NCBI GenBank assembly: GCA_013398295.1
Contig: VZSF01001275.1
Location: 45,306 to 109,305, forward strand
Reading direction: 5' to 3'
DNA from: Chionis minor
Lineage: Eukaryota; Chordata; Aves; Charadriiformes; Chionididae
Length of the DNA: 64,000 nt
The translations under genes and the position numbers were made by a program. This document shows positions 38,468-51,818 of the stretch, in pieces. The notes under the pieces are model-generated. The model worked only from the letters and a program-made list of their open reading frames with translations, ran no database searches and was not told the DNA's origin. The stretch's first letter is position 1; the number at the start of each line of letters is the position of its first letter.

Positions 38468-39292
38468 CATTTTGTGACCCAAAACCTGGTTAAAAAAACA
38501 CCCTAGTGTTTAGATGTTTAGCATTAGGCATAAAGATTTTAGCTAGAAGAAATTGAAATGAAACAGTAGATTTTACATGTTCTTCACCTACCTAAAGCCC
38601 CCCCAGTTCCGCCGCGCTCATGAGGTTATCAGGCTGACCCCTGAGATGTGCCAGAGTTTCTGCTCCTCCGTTGTTTCTCCCGAGCAACAGCTCATTGTCT
38701 CTGGAGGCACTTGCATGAAGTGTCAGAGCATCCTTTTTTTTCTGTCCTTGGATGGCTGTGGGTCCTTGATTGTTCTCAGACAGAGCCAGAGGTGGAACCA
38801 TCATCAAAGCTATCAGTTCTGGCTAAGCCTCTTAAAGATTTTTAAGTATTAGGGTTTTTTCCAGGCTGAGGCTTGGTGTGTTAGGCCAGTGTAGTCATAC
38901 AGAAAACATCTCAGTAAACAGGCCAGGACACAACATGAGTAAATTGTTGCATGGCAGAGCCAAGTCTATCATGGATGCTCTTTGAAAACAGCATTAGAGC
39001 AGTCTATAAGGCATCAAACTTGCCTATTTAGTCATTCATAAGCTAGGGAATAATAAAGTTGAGGCACGGTGATTGAATGTAAAATCTTTAGTGTGTTATT
39101 TGATGTACCGGGTCTTTAATTATCCGTTAGCATATTATTTCTCAAAGAATACTCTCCAACTTTCCCTGTGACCACAATTATTCCCATGTGCAGAATTTTG
39201 TAGTGTTTTTCATCATTGCATCTTAATTGTTTCCTCTGAATATATAATTAATTTGATTGTTTTTCTTTTTTAGAGACACATGAACATTCACG
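38468..39292. other. Unique non-coding sequence, nothing recognised
   Basis: No supported feature. Open frames at 38577-38852 on both strands overlap each other and are not family-like. Confidence 0.55.
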
Positions 39293-39311
39293 CCCCCCCC
39301 CCCCCCCCCCN
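39293..39311. repeat. C18 homopolymer ending in an unresolved N
   Basis: Eighteen Cs (39293-39310) followed by one N (39311). The structure is like the site at 9757-9795. The N marks an unresolved join, so the tract length and the bases immediately after it are unreliable. Confidence 0.9.
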
Positions 39312-42279
39312 TATAGCTGTACCTCAAAATTACTTCGTGGAGTAAATTGTATACATACCACTGTAAGCAATGTGTGAAATAGGATTTTTGATTTCTGTTT
39401 AAGACTTAATCCTTTTTTCATTGAAGTCCATAGCACAAATGTATTTGAGGTTAATGATTTGGAACTATATTCTCAGGAACCAAATTGTCTTGGAACATCA
39501 AGGAGATTTGCACTGCTAATTTTCTAGCTCCGTTGAAAATCCATGCATATACATAACATATTTTTAAGTGACATTTTTGGTTTTATGAAATATATTGTCA
39601 GTAATTTCATATTTTAACACCAGTACAATGGCAGTGAGCCAAACATCTTTCAGGAATAAAGATCATAGATGGGACAGGTACCTGTGATATAGAAAGGTGT
39701 ATTATAACAACAGCCTGGCTAATACTGCAATATATGAATATGCTTGCAGAGGCATTAAATGTGGTTGGTCTCAGTGTGACAGGACTTCTTGATGCGCAGT
39801 GATCTCACCAAGGTCTTTTGAGAATGACAGTGTTTGGTAGATTATGGGGAACTGAAGGCCTCAGAGGAAAGCCATCAAGCTCCCAGTCTCTGTATGAGAT
39901 GGTTGGATCACAAATGGCAGTGGGAACTGATGTGATCAGAGCCATCTTGTGCAGGCATCCACGTGCAGCAACTGAAAGTGCACAGTAAGGAAGGACTTGA
40001 TGTGAGCCACCATAATGTCCTGTAGACACAGGTTATCCCACCACTACTGTTTATTTTAGCCTTGTAACATCCATGTCATAGGTCTGCTATAGGTTCACCT
40101 GCTTTGGTGGTGAACAAGATACACTGAGAGGAGTAAGAAGGGGAAGGAAAGGGAAACCATGCTATTTCACCTTGTTCAACTATGGAACAGAAGTATGTGT
40201 AAAATACTGGCATCTCCATTTGAACAGACTTTTCTGGGTTTGCTTTTTAATCAGAACTTCTCAAAGAGGAGAATAAAGAGAATCACTTTGGATGATACGT
40301 GTGTCTACAGGTACGACTAGAGACCTGGGAATGGAGCTGTGCACATAGCAAGACATACGAAATGAATCAGTGCAAGTTAAGAAGGCTTGCCCACCCATCT
40401 TTTCTTTGCTGGAATTAATCTTGTGTATGTTTCCACTAGATCATGCTTTGATTGTCAGGATTGATTAAATATTTTCTGCTTTCAACTCTGAGGAGATGCT
40501 TTTAATAAATTTTTAATATTTTATCTGAGCACTATGTATGCTGGCTCCCATTAGTAATGAAATCTGACCACTGATGTTTGGACTTGACTGAAAGCATAGA
40601 ATTTGCCTTTTTTCAGTTACTCATTTCTTGTGCACTAAATAGATGAATGGTTAGTGGCAGAAGGACACTAGAAATAAAAGAAGCCCCCACATTATACAGC
40701 CAGTCAGATCACTGAATTTAAATGGGTGTTATACTATATGTTTAGGTCCCATGTGAATGCTTTGACTATTGTTACCCATTTCATTGCATCTGAGTTAAGA
40801 ATTTAACCAACTTTTCACAAACCTAGTCAGTGGGCTTTACATACAAATGCCTGTCGTTAAAAAGCCATGCAGGGTATATAAAAGTGTGTGGGTGACTGGG
40901 TGCAGTATATACATCACATGCAGGAGTAAGCTTATCCCTTCTTGGGTGTTTTCAGGCACCTGCGAATGAAGAGGGCACTTTGGGGATAAACTTACCTGGT
41001 TTGACCTTCCAAAAGCTTTAGTTGTCCCCTTCCTCTGAGGGTGATGCAAGCCAGGCTCTTCCTATCGTGACTGTGCATTCTCAGGGCCTCCCTTTGGCCC
41101 ATGCTGTCTCCCAGCAGTTTATTTTTTCTTACTGGTCCAGCAATATCATATTCAAGTTTTTAGGCAAATGCCACCCACCCGTGGCTATTTATTACCAACT
41201 CCTCTGATTGACTTATGCTAAAGCTTTCTGGTAAGTTCACCTCTATCTGAAGGAGAGAAATTTTCTAGCAGAAGCAACTTTACTTACGGCAATTCTGGAA
41301 GTGGCTATTTTAGTGGGAAAATCTTTGCTCTTGCATTACGCATCCAACCCGCAACCCCGAGCTGTTGGACTGGTTGGCAGAGTAATAGCTACTCACTATG
41401 GACGTAACTACTTTGGGATGGTGATCATTCCCAGTCAGTTCAGATTTGTAACAACTAGTCAGGTTAAAGCAGGGAACTGTTATCCTTAAGTGACCCGTGA
41501 CAAGTTGAAGTATCTCAGCAGGGAGATAAGAAATGGCAAAAATAATAGGCATAACAGATATGTTGCTGATTTGGGCATTATACTCAACTTTGAAATGGAA
41601 ATAAAGATGAGCCGAGAAAAGCAAAAACTGCATTTTATTTAGATTATCATGTTAAAAAGGGCTGAGGAATCTGAGAACATTTGGAAAGGAATGAAAGGAC
41701 TTTTTTAGCAGAGCTAGAACAACTCATATTAATGAATTAAAGATTTGGGCTAAATAGTAACAGACATAACAAATAGTTAAGTCATTAAATAATCATCACT
41801 GGGCCTGTTAGTGGATTTAGAAACCTTCTGACCTTTGATAAGTCAAGTTAATCTAATTTGTTGGGTTGTTTGTTTTTTTCTTTTTTTTTAAATGGAATTT
41901 TCCTATTTTGAAACTATACATTTTAATGAAGTACTGAAAACAATTAATTACCCTTTGAAGAGACGGGTGGATGAAATCTTCCTTTTGCAGCTCAAATCTG
42001 CAATCATTTCCTTTCATGATTCCTTCAGCCTGTCTCAGTGCTTTCTGAATCTCTGAACAGTTTGGAAGACTTTTCGTGTACCAGAAAGGTAGTGTTTTCT
42101 TGGATTTAAATAATCATAGGCTTTCAGCTGTTTTAATGCCATTAGTTAACATTTCCAAATGTTTGGTGTGTGGACAGATCAATGGCTTTATTAATTTAAA
42201 CATATTACTCCCCTCACCCTGCCCTATTTCAAATCTGGCTTTTGTTTAAAGCACTCCATAACCCCAGACTTATTCTAGG
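39312..42279. other. Unique non-coding sequence, nothing recognised
   Basis: No supported gene or transposon. A T-rich run lies at about 41871-41889. Open frames to 107 codons have no recognisable motifs. Confidence 0.6.
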
Positions 42280-42600
42280 TTAAATGTGATATTAATCAAG
42301 CTGTGGATAAAGGCCACATATATGACTGAGGCTGTGTTTATTAGCTTTAGTGAAGCCTTTGATTTGGTCACACATTCTTTGCTCTTAACAAAGCCTCAGA
42401 ATAATACAATATGGGTTTTATGTCAATCCCTAAATTGGTTATCATCATGTTTAAGCAATAATGGAAAACAAACTATGTTCACTATAGTGGCATATGATCT
42501 GATTTTAAACTCTGGTGCAGGTGTTCTCGATGGTATGCTTCTTCTATTGCTCTGGTTGTTTTCTTTGGAAATGTCATATTCAATATGCATAGACAAGTAG
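42280..42600 (+). mobile_element. Ancient CR1/L3-like reverse transcriptase fragment
   Basis: One frame open for 104 codons (42286-42600) carries decayed reverse transcriptase motifs in the right order and spacing. Residues 18-33 read FISFSEAFDLVTHSLL, corresponding to motif A (normally 'LDFSKAFDTVSHxLL'; here the first Asp is Ser). Residues near 51-65 read WLSSCLSNNGKQTMF, for the 'W..SYL..R.Q.V' block. Residues near 74-85 read NSGAGVLDGMLL, for the 'SGVPQGSVLGPLL' motif. DNA upstream ('gtggataaaggccac', 42303-42317) also fits the family. There is no start or stop context of a real gene. The open frame is a survivor in AT-rich decayed DNA. It may be the same ancient family as the fragment at 34052-35005. 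Confidence 0.6.
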
Positions 42601-44644
42601 AATATCTGCCTTTGTAAAGAATTTTTTTGCAAACAAATCCTTTTTTTAATCATAAAGTAGACTATTTGTACTTTGCAGTTTATGCAGGATATGCTCTGAG
42701 GAAAGGAAAACTGAAGGTGAGCAAATAGTTAAGTGTGGGCCTTATCTACATGGTGATATGAAGAGCTATTTTGAGGCTGTGTGCAGGTACAACCATCCTG
42801 ATGGCTAGCAGCATTTCCACCTGCAGGGCTGGGTGTCCTGCAGAAGACATTACCAGCTTGATTCTACTTTTTGGTGTGCTGGGTATAATCCCTGCCCAGG
42901 ATTACGCACGTGGTGTAAACCCGGACTGCATCCCTTGAAGAGAAGACAACGCTTCCAGGTATGATTCAGGAGAGAGGGGCCATAGGTGCCACCAGGGTGC
43001 AGAAATTGAGAATACTTGTAGTCTAAGAAAGTCCTGGCTGTAAATACCTGCCCTTGTGCTGAAAGAATAAGGAGGAACAAATGTGATACTCTCTTCCAGT
43101 ACAGTGATACAGCAATGGGGTATTGTGTGAATTTATATACCAACATTGTAACAGATGTGTTAAAAAGCATTATTATAACTGTGAAGAATGTGGTCACCAG
43201 AGCTCAAAGCAGGGTCGTGCCTCCCACAGAGACAGTGGGTAGAAAGGTTAGCCTTCATCTCCATCATGGACAAATTAATATTATGCCTGTAGGGCAAGTT
43301 TCAGGACTGTGTTGTGACTTGGTCTGTATGTCCGTTTTCTACTTACATGGACAATAATTTCCCAAAATGCAGGGGGACCTGAAGGTTAACGTAATTTTTC
43401 CTTTGAATAATAAAACCCTGCAATGTATAGCCACTTACGTGGTCCCTGAGGCAGTGGCTCAGTCCATTACAATGAGCAAACCTGATTAAGAATACAGTAT
43501 TCTAAATTGCTTGCACCTTTTTTTCATTTTGCCTTCTCTTGCCAAGACCCAGTGGCTGGGTGCTAAAGGTAGAAAAAATTCCACTTGTAAACACAATGCA
43601 ATTTTTAATAGGAGGAGAGCAAAGATCTGGAACCTGCACTGAAAGATATGATACAGTCGATACATGGACACTTCATGCTTCAGCACCAGTTGGTCAGAAA
43701 AATTATTCTGTGATAAAACAAAAACATGCTTTACTCCTCCTCTGTTAGAATTACTTGGTTAAATGGCACAGACTGGTTTATACTGGAGCCTGGGAATAGT
43801 GTACCTAAAATCTTTTCATCTTTTAGCATGGATATTTTGTGGGGTTTCTTACTTTTGTTTTCCTGTTATACTGTTACTATTAACTAAATAATAAGACAGT
43901 TCTGTGTAATGCTATTGTTTCCAGTGATGCCTGCTACAGTTGTCTGGATCCCGTTGAGAACTGGCATCTGCTTTGATGCCCTTTGTGTGGCTTTGAATAA
44001 CAGACGTGCACTTTTTAACCTTCAATCAAATTATTTTTTTAAAAGCAGGGGAGGGAGTTTTCAAATACACCAGTTTCCAAATATTTTCTGGAAGAAACTC
44101 TGCATTAATGTTCAGCACAGTTAATCTCTGCAAAATGTAATAGCTTCCATGCAGCCACCCTGTTGGTGGAGCTCCAGAAATGCCTAGGAAAAGCAGTCAG
44201 ATTAGGAGGTCTCACAGTATTGCAGTTGTGACATTCCAAGGAGTATTTAGACCAGGTAGTACAGGGCTCTGCACCCACATGAAAGCTGAAGGTATTTGGG
44301 GATATTAGAATCTGAATTTCTATGATGATTTTATCTGCTCTGGAGAGCTGGATTGTTCAGACAAATTTTCTTGCAATAGGACTCTTTAACAGCATTTGGC
44401 AACCTTCCAGTCCTAACTGATTTTGCATCCTTCAGAATAAAGAGGCTCAAAGTACGGTCTCCTAGAATAAGTAACTGGGTCAAGAGCATGCTCTGTGATT
44501 ATGGTTCCCAGGAACCTCCTTGAAGTGAGTTTTGGGTTGTATCTATTGCTTTGATGAGATCAAAATGACATTTCTGACTATTGTCTTTCTGAGTGTCCCA
44601 CAGGATTTTGTCTATCATACAACACAGCTTGAATTTGAGAAGCA
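42601..44644. other. Unique non-coding sequence, nothing recognised
   Basis: No supported gene or transposon. Frames of up to 115 codons (42850-43197 minus) have no recognisable domain. Confidence 0.55.
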
Positions 44645-45079
44645 GCTAAGCTGGTGAGAGGTCTAGAGAACAAGTCTTATGAGGACCGGCTGAGGGAACT
44701 GGGTTTTTTTAGCCTGGGGAGAGGGCGCTGAGGGGAGACCTTATCACTCTCTACAGCTACCTGAAAGGAGGTTGTAGAGACGTGGGGTTCAGTCTCTTCT
44801 CCCAAGTATCAAGTGATAAGATGAGAGGAAATGGCTTCAAGTTATGCCAGGTTAAGTTTAGATTGAATATTAGGAAAAATTTCTTCACCCAAAGAGTTAC
44901 GAAACATTGGAACAGGCTGCCCAGGGAGGCGGTGGAGTCACCATTCCTGGAGGTATTTAAAAGGTAGACATGGTGCTTAAGGACATGGTTTAGTGGTGGG
45001 TTTTGATAGTGTTACGTTAATGGTTGGACTTGGTGACCTTAAAGGTTCCTTCCAACCTAGGGAATTCTATGATTCTAAG
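44645..45079 (+). mobile_element. CR1 LINE 3' end: ORF2 C-terminus plus 3' UTR and tail
   Basis: A sense-strand, 5'-truncated CR1. It begins near 'aagctggtgagaggtctagag' and reads 'tatgaggaccggctgagggaactggg' (about 44678-44702), the usual 'YEDRLRELG' block. Frame 44782-44967 encodes [53 protein letters not shown] and then stops. One or more indels lie upstream of it. The 3' UTR has 'atggttggacttggtgacctt' (45022-45042) and 'ccttccaacctagg'. The tail ATTCTATGATTCTAAG ends at about 45079. Its similarity to the minus-strand copy at 21359-21770 suggests a shared subfamily. No target-site duplication is evident, as expected for CR1. Confidence 0.92.
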
Positions 45080-48000
45080 TGAAAACATGGTTGGGAGTAG
45101 GATGTCATTGCCAGAACAACTGATACGGATTCCTGTTTGATTCTTAAGCAAGTGGTTCTCAAGCAAACTGAGTAAGCTACGATTTTCAGCTCCTCATCAG
45201 CAACTGAAGAATTTAAATACAACATATCTTTATATTAAAAAGAAAGATAAAGGCAATACTGGACAATGTCTGATCATCTCAAATAACAGAACATCCAAAT
45301 CAATGCCAGTAAGCCAAGAAGTATCTTGGCCTTTATTTGCTGTGGGGCTATTATGTCTTTATCAGCTGCTTCAATTTTCAGAAGTATTTTCAAAATCTGT
45401 GGAGCTGGCAGAACTGCAGATTTGCATGTCTGGTAATTGTGCAGCTCTCTTGTTTACTTCAGATGGTTTTATTGTACAGATTGGAGGCAGCTGCTTCACA
45501 TGAATTGATGTGAGTCAAGGTAAATGGTTTGTCTACCACTGACCCTCTCTGGCCTATGCATGGTTGGGAACATAGCTTATTGGATATGCTCGAGCTGATT
45601 TGTATTCTTCCTTGCTGAATATCTCTGTTGTGGCCTTCTTTTCAGGTCCTTGTATGTCATGGCACACTTCATAAATATCCTTTGTGGGTCATTTATGTCA
45701 ACACATAGACTAAGGAGTAAGCGGAAGCAATATCTCACTTCAGAATAGATTTGCTTCAGGTTCTTGCTTTGTGGCTTATTTTCCTCTTCTGCAGTGACTT
45801 GAGGAGGAGCTATTAATGCCACCAACAATCATAAGATGGAGTGGCTCCTGCTACAGTACTTCAGCACATTGTTTTACACACATGCACAGGATATGAAATT
45901 AATAAAATGATGGCAGAAGTATTACAAAGCTCCCAACAGAGAAAAAGGCATTGAAAGCAAGTGCAATTTTCAGAGAAGTCCTAGAAATCTGAGAGCAGAA
46001 GTCCCACCAAACCCCTTTGCTCTCAGTGGTGAAAGTCCAGATTTACCAAGGCCACTCCTGTACTGGTAAACCACACAGTTCCAGAGAATGGTGCTGGGTG
46101 CTGGAGCCTGATGGAGCGCTGCCACGTGAGACTAGTCTCTGCCATGTGTTGGCCCTGCCAACTAGCATCCTCCCAAACAAGTTTAGCAGGGAGAATTCCC
46201 AAAATGCAGTCTGCATGTGGCTACCCTATTTTCAGTGAGTAAGAGAGTTTAGTAGTATGGATGTCGACCATTCTGTGTTGGTTGACCTCAGTGCCAGGGA
46301 TTAGTTCTGGACATCTCCAAATTTACTGAGGCAGACATAGCCAGACATACTGCAGTGTTGCTATGCTGAGGATAGGCAGCAGAGAAAGCACTCACAAATA
46401 TAAGGTAGGCCACTAAGTTCCCTGGCGAGAAGAGTTCAGCACTTCAGAGAGAGTCTAACAAGGGCAAACACACTGGGTGGAAAGACCATGAAACCAGGCC
46501 ATAGGAAATGTCAAAGGGACAAATGTGTCTGAAATCCCATTTTTGTCTTGGGTTTAAGTGTGTACCTGCAATCCTGAGACATGCCCGTATGTATAAGGGC
46601 ACTGGTGTCCTTGGAACTTCATTTGCAAATGCTCAAGTCAGTATTTGGGGCTTGTTCTTGCTCTCTTCTATGAAACATGTTGGTGGCAAAGACTACAGTT
46701 TGACTGCATAACATTACTGCAGGCAGAAAGTGGGCAGCCACTCAGGCTGTGGCTCCCAAATTCACCTTTCTCTTCTCTCAAGAACACCCTGGACATTGCA
46801 GCTACTGGTGAGGCTGGGATGGTGCCAGTCTTCACCTATCCTATTGAAGCGGGGCCACTGTGTCAAAGAGCCAAAAAGAGAGTTAACAGGACTGAATGCT
46901 GCATGTTCTGTATTTTAATTTCTTTGCAAGGTCATCCACAGAAGTCATTATGACATGATTTCTGAAGTATCTTTGTGTAAGATTTGGAAGGTCACTTCCA
47001 GACAGCAATACAAAAACTTTCAAGTTCTGGACTACCCCTTCCCTCCTGTCTCACTGTCACTCCATCATGTTCAGTGGAGTGAGAGCTGGGGGACTGGGTC
47101 AGAGTTAAGGTTGGTTGCCAAATTTCAAAGCTTTCAAGTCCTCTTTATTTCATAACTGCAACATTGTAATAGCACTGCTTTAAATTAGCTGATATGTATT
47201 TACTAACTTAATCTTAGTACAATGCAGGGGTTTAAGGGTCTGGGAATATTGTATAGCTTTGATCTCCATAAACCCTTATTAGCACAGGTACTGGTACAAT
47301 TATCTGCAGGGTCACTCTACGTACATACAGGCTAGCAGTCCAGTCAACAGACTAAATTACCTCATTTATCATCATGTGATCTGTTTCTAATTAGTTCACT
47401 CCAGTTAATGGTTTCTTAAAACTGTCTTTTTTGAGTTATTTTTTCAGCAACACATAAACCACTTGAAATAACTTCTTGAGGGTGGCTAAATATATTATTT
47501 ATTTTCTGGCATGTTTCCAGTTGTGTGAGTTACACAGCCTTCATTTACTTCGTGAAATAGGTCATTTCTTTGCTCTCAGAGATGGAGGGCATAGAACTGT
47601 GTTGTGATGATGGTAGGATCTGATAAAAACCTTTTTAACACATCCATTACACTGTCCTGGCTCATGGAGTCTGACATTTACAGTTCTGAATTAAGTCTAA
47701 AGACAGCTAGTTTTATCTCCTTCCAGGAAAGTAAAACCAGGAGTCTTACTGAATGACTTGCACTCCATGAGCAAATGTCAAATTAGATTTAAAAGGGCAG
47801 GTTGTACTACTAGTAAGGATTGGAACAAAGAGGAGATGTCAACGGTTTTGCTTGCCAGTCATAAATTGCTAGTCTTAATTGAAATGTAATAAAAATTTTA
47901 ATTTAATCAATGCGTGTAGCACCTATTGTAAGCCTACTGTTTCTTCAGGGAGATTTGTACCCTTTCCTTTTTTCTCCGTACTCCAGTGATTGCATCAGGT

Positions 48001-48699
48001 TATTCCTAGATTTGCTATTACAAATACACCTCTCCTGATAGTCTATGGGACAGGATTTAGCGTTATTAGGGCTGACCTGCTCTGATTCGTTGTCAAGGAA
48101 AACCCTTCAGCCTCAAGCCTTTCAGAAACCAACGTGAACAATGTGCCAGCAGGAGCCAAGTGGAATTTAACAGGCTGGCTATGCTGGTGGGGACAGTGTG
48201 CAAAGAGCATGAAATTGCCAGTCTCAGAAGAAACCATTAAGACAAACTGGTAAAAATGGCTGTCCAAAAACTCATCTCATCAAGGACTGAAGTTTTAATA
48301 AGTTGTCATATTAGTTTCTGCAAAGCGAGCATTCACTTTGCAGGGAAAGTAAACACGGAGACAAGCCAGGGTTGAAAATCCCACTGTGCTGTGACTCAAA
48401 TCAAATGAAGCCCAAGTTCCAGATATCATCAGCTCTTCCCTTCTGGGTGACATCCTAGGTTGTTTTCTTGAAATTATTCTTTTCCAGCAAAATTTTAAAG
48501 GGGGAAGAGGAAGGTGATCTCCGAAAAGAAGTGGTAGTTGGCACTGGCAGAAATCTTCAAATGAAGTGTGCCAGGGACAGATCTGCATACACAGTCTGTA
48601 CCTTCAGTGTTTCTCTATAAAATTTTGATGTCCCAGCTTAAATGACAGCACATCTGTGTGGCAAATGCCTATCAACATAATAGCAACAACCATAATTTT
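45080..48699. other. Unique non-coding sequence, nothing recognised
   Basis: No supported feature. Frames of 60 to 102 codons around 46508-46953 overlap in different frames and lack motifs. Confidence 0.6.
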
Positions 48700-48990
48700 T
48701 ATGGGAAGTAGCCAAAGACAGGGGAAGAAAAGGCCAACTCTGGAGCAAAGAAAGAGTTTGGAGAAGAAAAAGGTTAAAAAAGAGTAACTAAGGAAAAGGG
48801 AGAGGAAAAACAGCGTTTTGTCTCGTCCAAATGTCAGTGACTCAGGCACTGAGGCAGACTTCTGCCTTTGGATCTCCGAGCCTCCCCGGGAGCACATGCA
48901 GCCCAGAGCGAGATCTTCCAGTCTCACATGTTTCCTGTTAGATCACCAGAAGGAAGAAAATGAGAAAAAAAAGAAAAAAGAAGAAGAAAA
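48700..48990. repeat. Purine-rich tract on the plus strand
   Basis: A/G-biased sequence. It is densest at 48775-48815 and at 48945-48990, where it is almost pure AAG/AAAG-type purine runs. It is followed after about 50 bp by a pyrimidine (TC)n microsatellite. Confidence 0.65.
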
Positions 48991-49042
48991 CCCTTTGCCC
49001 CTACACTCTCCAGATTTGGAAAATAAAAATTCCCTATGAATG

Positions 49043-49064
49043 TCTCTCTCTCTCTCTCTCTCTC
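49043..49064. repeat. (TC)11 microsatellite
   Basis: Eleven perfect TC units. Likely a length-variable locus. Confidence 0.95.
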
Positions 49065-50240
49065 CAGCTACATCTATACCACTAGCAGAAATGAGGACAC
49101 AGAAACATAAGCTTCTACGGTAAGAGCAGTGTTCGCGTCCCGCTGTTGCCTGGTTGGCGGTCAAAGCTGGCTTTTGTATCTTATGCTTATTTTCCATTGT
49201 AAGGAGGAGTTCCTATTATGGCAATTATTGCTCCCAAGCTCAGAAAAATCTTTTTTTTTTTTGACGCCCTCTTTGCAAGGCTTCTTCGTTTCCATGGAGA
49301 AATTTCGTGCAAAGCCTTTTTTTGTTAGCAGACGGCACCTCTAATTATAGCTGAGTGGATACTCCCAAAACTGAAATAAAGGTTACTTTAGCCACCTTTT
49401 CATGTTAAATTCAGTCTTGTCCTTCTGGAAGCATCTAATGCCTCATTCTCAACTCAGGTATATCTGCTGTGTATTGGTGTCATGCTGTTTTAGATAATGT
49501 CTCATGAGTTAGACTGACAGTAGGTAAAACTGTAACACATTCCTTTATATTCAAATGACCTTATTCCCTGACCGTTTTTTTTCTTCTTTTTCCCCTCCAT
49601 GGAAATTAATTAGCAAAGTGGAAAATGTAAGTGTCCTTTTAGAAAAGCCAAGAAATGGCCACAGTTGGGTGTCTGTCACAATGGGTAAAGTCATTGAAGG
49701 TAAATGAGTTTTACCCCAGGATAATGGGTATGGTATTTTCAACAGAGTGAAAGGATATTGTTATAATGTTATAATGATGATAAATGTGAGGTAATGGTCT
49801 CTGTCATAACAGAGTCACTTCTGATCTTTTCCTCTTCCTGAAGTTTTGCTACTGTTGATTCCTTGCTGTTTGCTTCCAGCCCAGTGTGGGTATGTTAAGG
49901 GCTCTCAAGAAGTTTGTTCAACTGTTTAAACTGTTTAACGCTTCACGATTCTCTGGTTCCAGTGAGAGCTATAAGTCTCTTACAGTCAGTACTACAGAGT
50001 ACTATAAAACAAATATTATGTCATATTGGCATATACCATGCATTTTGAACCCTGCCAATATTGTGGTTTTGTCTGACCCATTGCTTCATGAGCAAAGCTC
50101 ATGCAGATGTTCTCATCCACACCTCCACCCCAAAGTCTCAAGATTATCCTAAACTTCCATCATGATTTTTTGAATAATAAATAGGCATCTTTTTAGCTTT
50201 TACCTCCAGTAAGGTGGCATATACCTGCAAACCACAAAAC
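49065..50240. other. Unique non-coding sequence, nothing recognised
   Basis: No supported gene or transposon. Confidence 0.6.
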
Positions 50241-50270
50241 AAAAAAAAAAAAAAAAAAAAAANAAAAAAA
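50241..50270. repeat. A homopolymer with an embedded N
   Basis: Twenty-two As, an N at 50263, then seven As, followed by GAAGAAAG. The length is unresolved. No retrotransposed gene body is evident upstream, so a poly-A tail is not claimed. Confidence 0.9.
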
Positions 50271-51798
50271 GAAGAAAGACCATGTAAATGTGCAAATATC
50301 AAAAATATCACCTGGTGCATGAAAAACAAATGCCACAATGTTCATGAAGCATAAATGCCAGAGTTTGCATAAGGAAATGTTAACGTATATTTCATAGGGT
50401 GAATAATAAATTCCTAATAGTTTATCCAAGACCATCATGCTGAAGACTTACAGTAATGGGTAGTATTTTTATTTCACATTTTTTAACCTTCTTCGGTGTG
50501 GAAGAAGCTCTTGTGTCATGAGAACAGGCAAAAAAATAAATTTATTTCAGTAAATGACTGGAATTATTTAATTTGTTACCTTAAGGAAGTGGGAAGTGAA
50601 AGACATAATATCTTCATAACATCTGAATTATGTATATATCTTAAAAGAGTACCGAGGAATAGTAAATTCACAGCCTGTGACTGGAACCATCTTTATTTTT
50701 CACAGTGTTTGGATTTTCCTTGAAGGATGTGGAATTCCTATTTGCACTCTCATGGAAGCTGTTTTTATGGTTTCACATCTTGACATATGAAACAGTTTGA
50801 ATCACATGCTGTAGCATATGTCTAGCCCAGCTGTTCTATCTGTGCTTATATGGGCCTATCACCATAAATCTCTGCAAGGATGACAAGAAAAACTCTTGCA
50901 GTACCCACATCTGGGGAAGCATTTGGTGTCCACCATTAACCAAATGGGTAAATTGGAGAAGAGTGTTATGAAGTGTTTAGTCTCAAATCAATCAAGAATT
51001 CTCTGGGTCTGCTTGAAATAGGTCACCCCGTTGAGTCCCAACCAAGGGCATCTTCTTCATTACACCTTTCCCAGAAAACAGAGAATTTAAGTATGTGTTT
51101 TCCAAAATGACATGTATGGGTAGTCCTGGCACAGCCACTGGCATCTTCAAAGATTAAAATAAAATTCACCTGAAATCCTCAGTGCTGTTCAGCTGTATTC
51201 TGTAAAACCATGGCAAGGGTGAGCAGTTCTGGTAAAGGAGACTGAAAGCAACTTTCTCTGCATTTTTATGTCTTTTACACTATTAGTACCCCAGTGAGCC
51301 AACTCTGCTCATATACTTTCCCCTACTACAGAATAATTTCTAGATCTGAAATTTAACACAAAAGTTTCAGCATATAATTTTTGCCCTTTTTATGTATCGC
51401 GCTATTTTACGTGAAAAAAAACCAAGGACTGTTTTGATCAAGGCATTTTTCTCTGATATAGCAAGATGCAATAATGTATCCTCACAAATACCTCAGCTTT
51501 CAAAGGCAGAAGGCACTCTCACGTTTATACCATAGAAGGTGCTACTGGGATATTCCAAATTCCCCTCATTCCCAAGAGATCTGCTAATCTCAGAAGAAGG
51601 GAGGCAGGCAAGGAATTTGCTTGGCCCCAGATTTCACAATGCTGTGATGGACTTGGAGAGCTTCAGGACCCAGGCACAGGGCTACAGGCTTCTCTTGCAC
51701 CTCAACGTACCACCATCTGGGCTCAGAAGAAGACTGTCTGAATTAACATCAAACCACTTCCTAACACCCACAGATCTTAAACAGCTCACCCCCCTCTC
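50271..51798. other. Unique non-coding sequence, nothing recognised
   Basis: No supported gene. A 124-codon plus frame (51539-51913) runs into the CCA repeat and owes part of its length to it. Confidence 0.55.
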
Positions 51799-51818
51799 CC
51801 CACCACCACCACCACCAC
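51799..51818. repeat. (CCA)n microsatellite flanked by C runs
   Basis: About six CCA units followed by C7. Short, possibly polymorphic. Confidence 0.85.

Noticed and set aside
50815..50880. 'gtctagcccagctgttcta' as another ancient CR1 end
   Set aside because: Too short, and neighbouring phrases of the family are missing.
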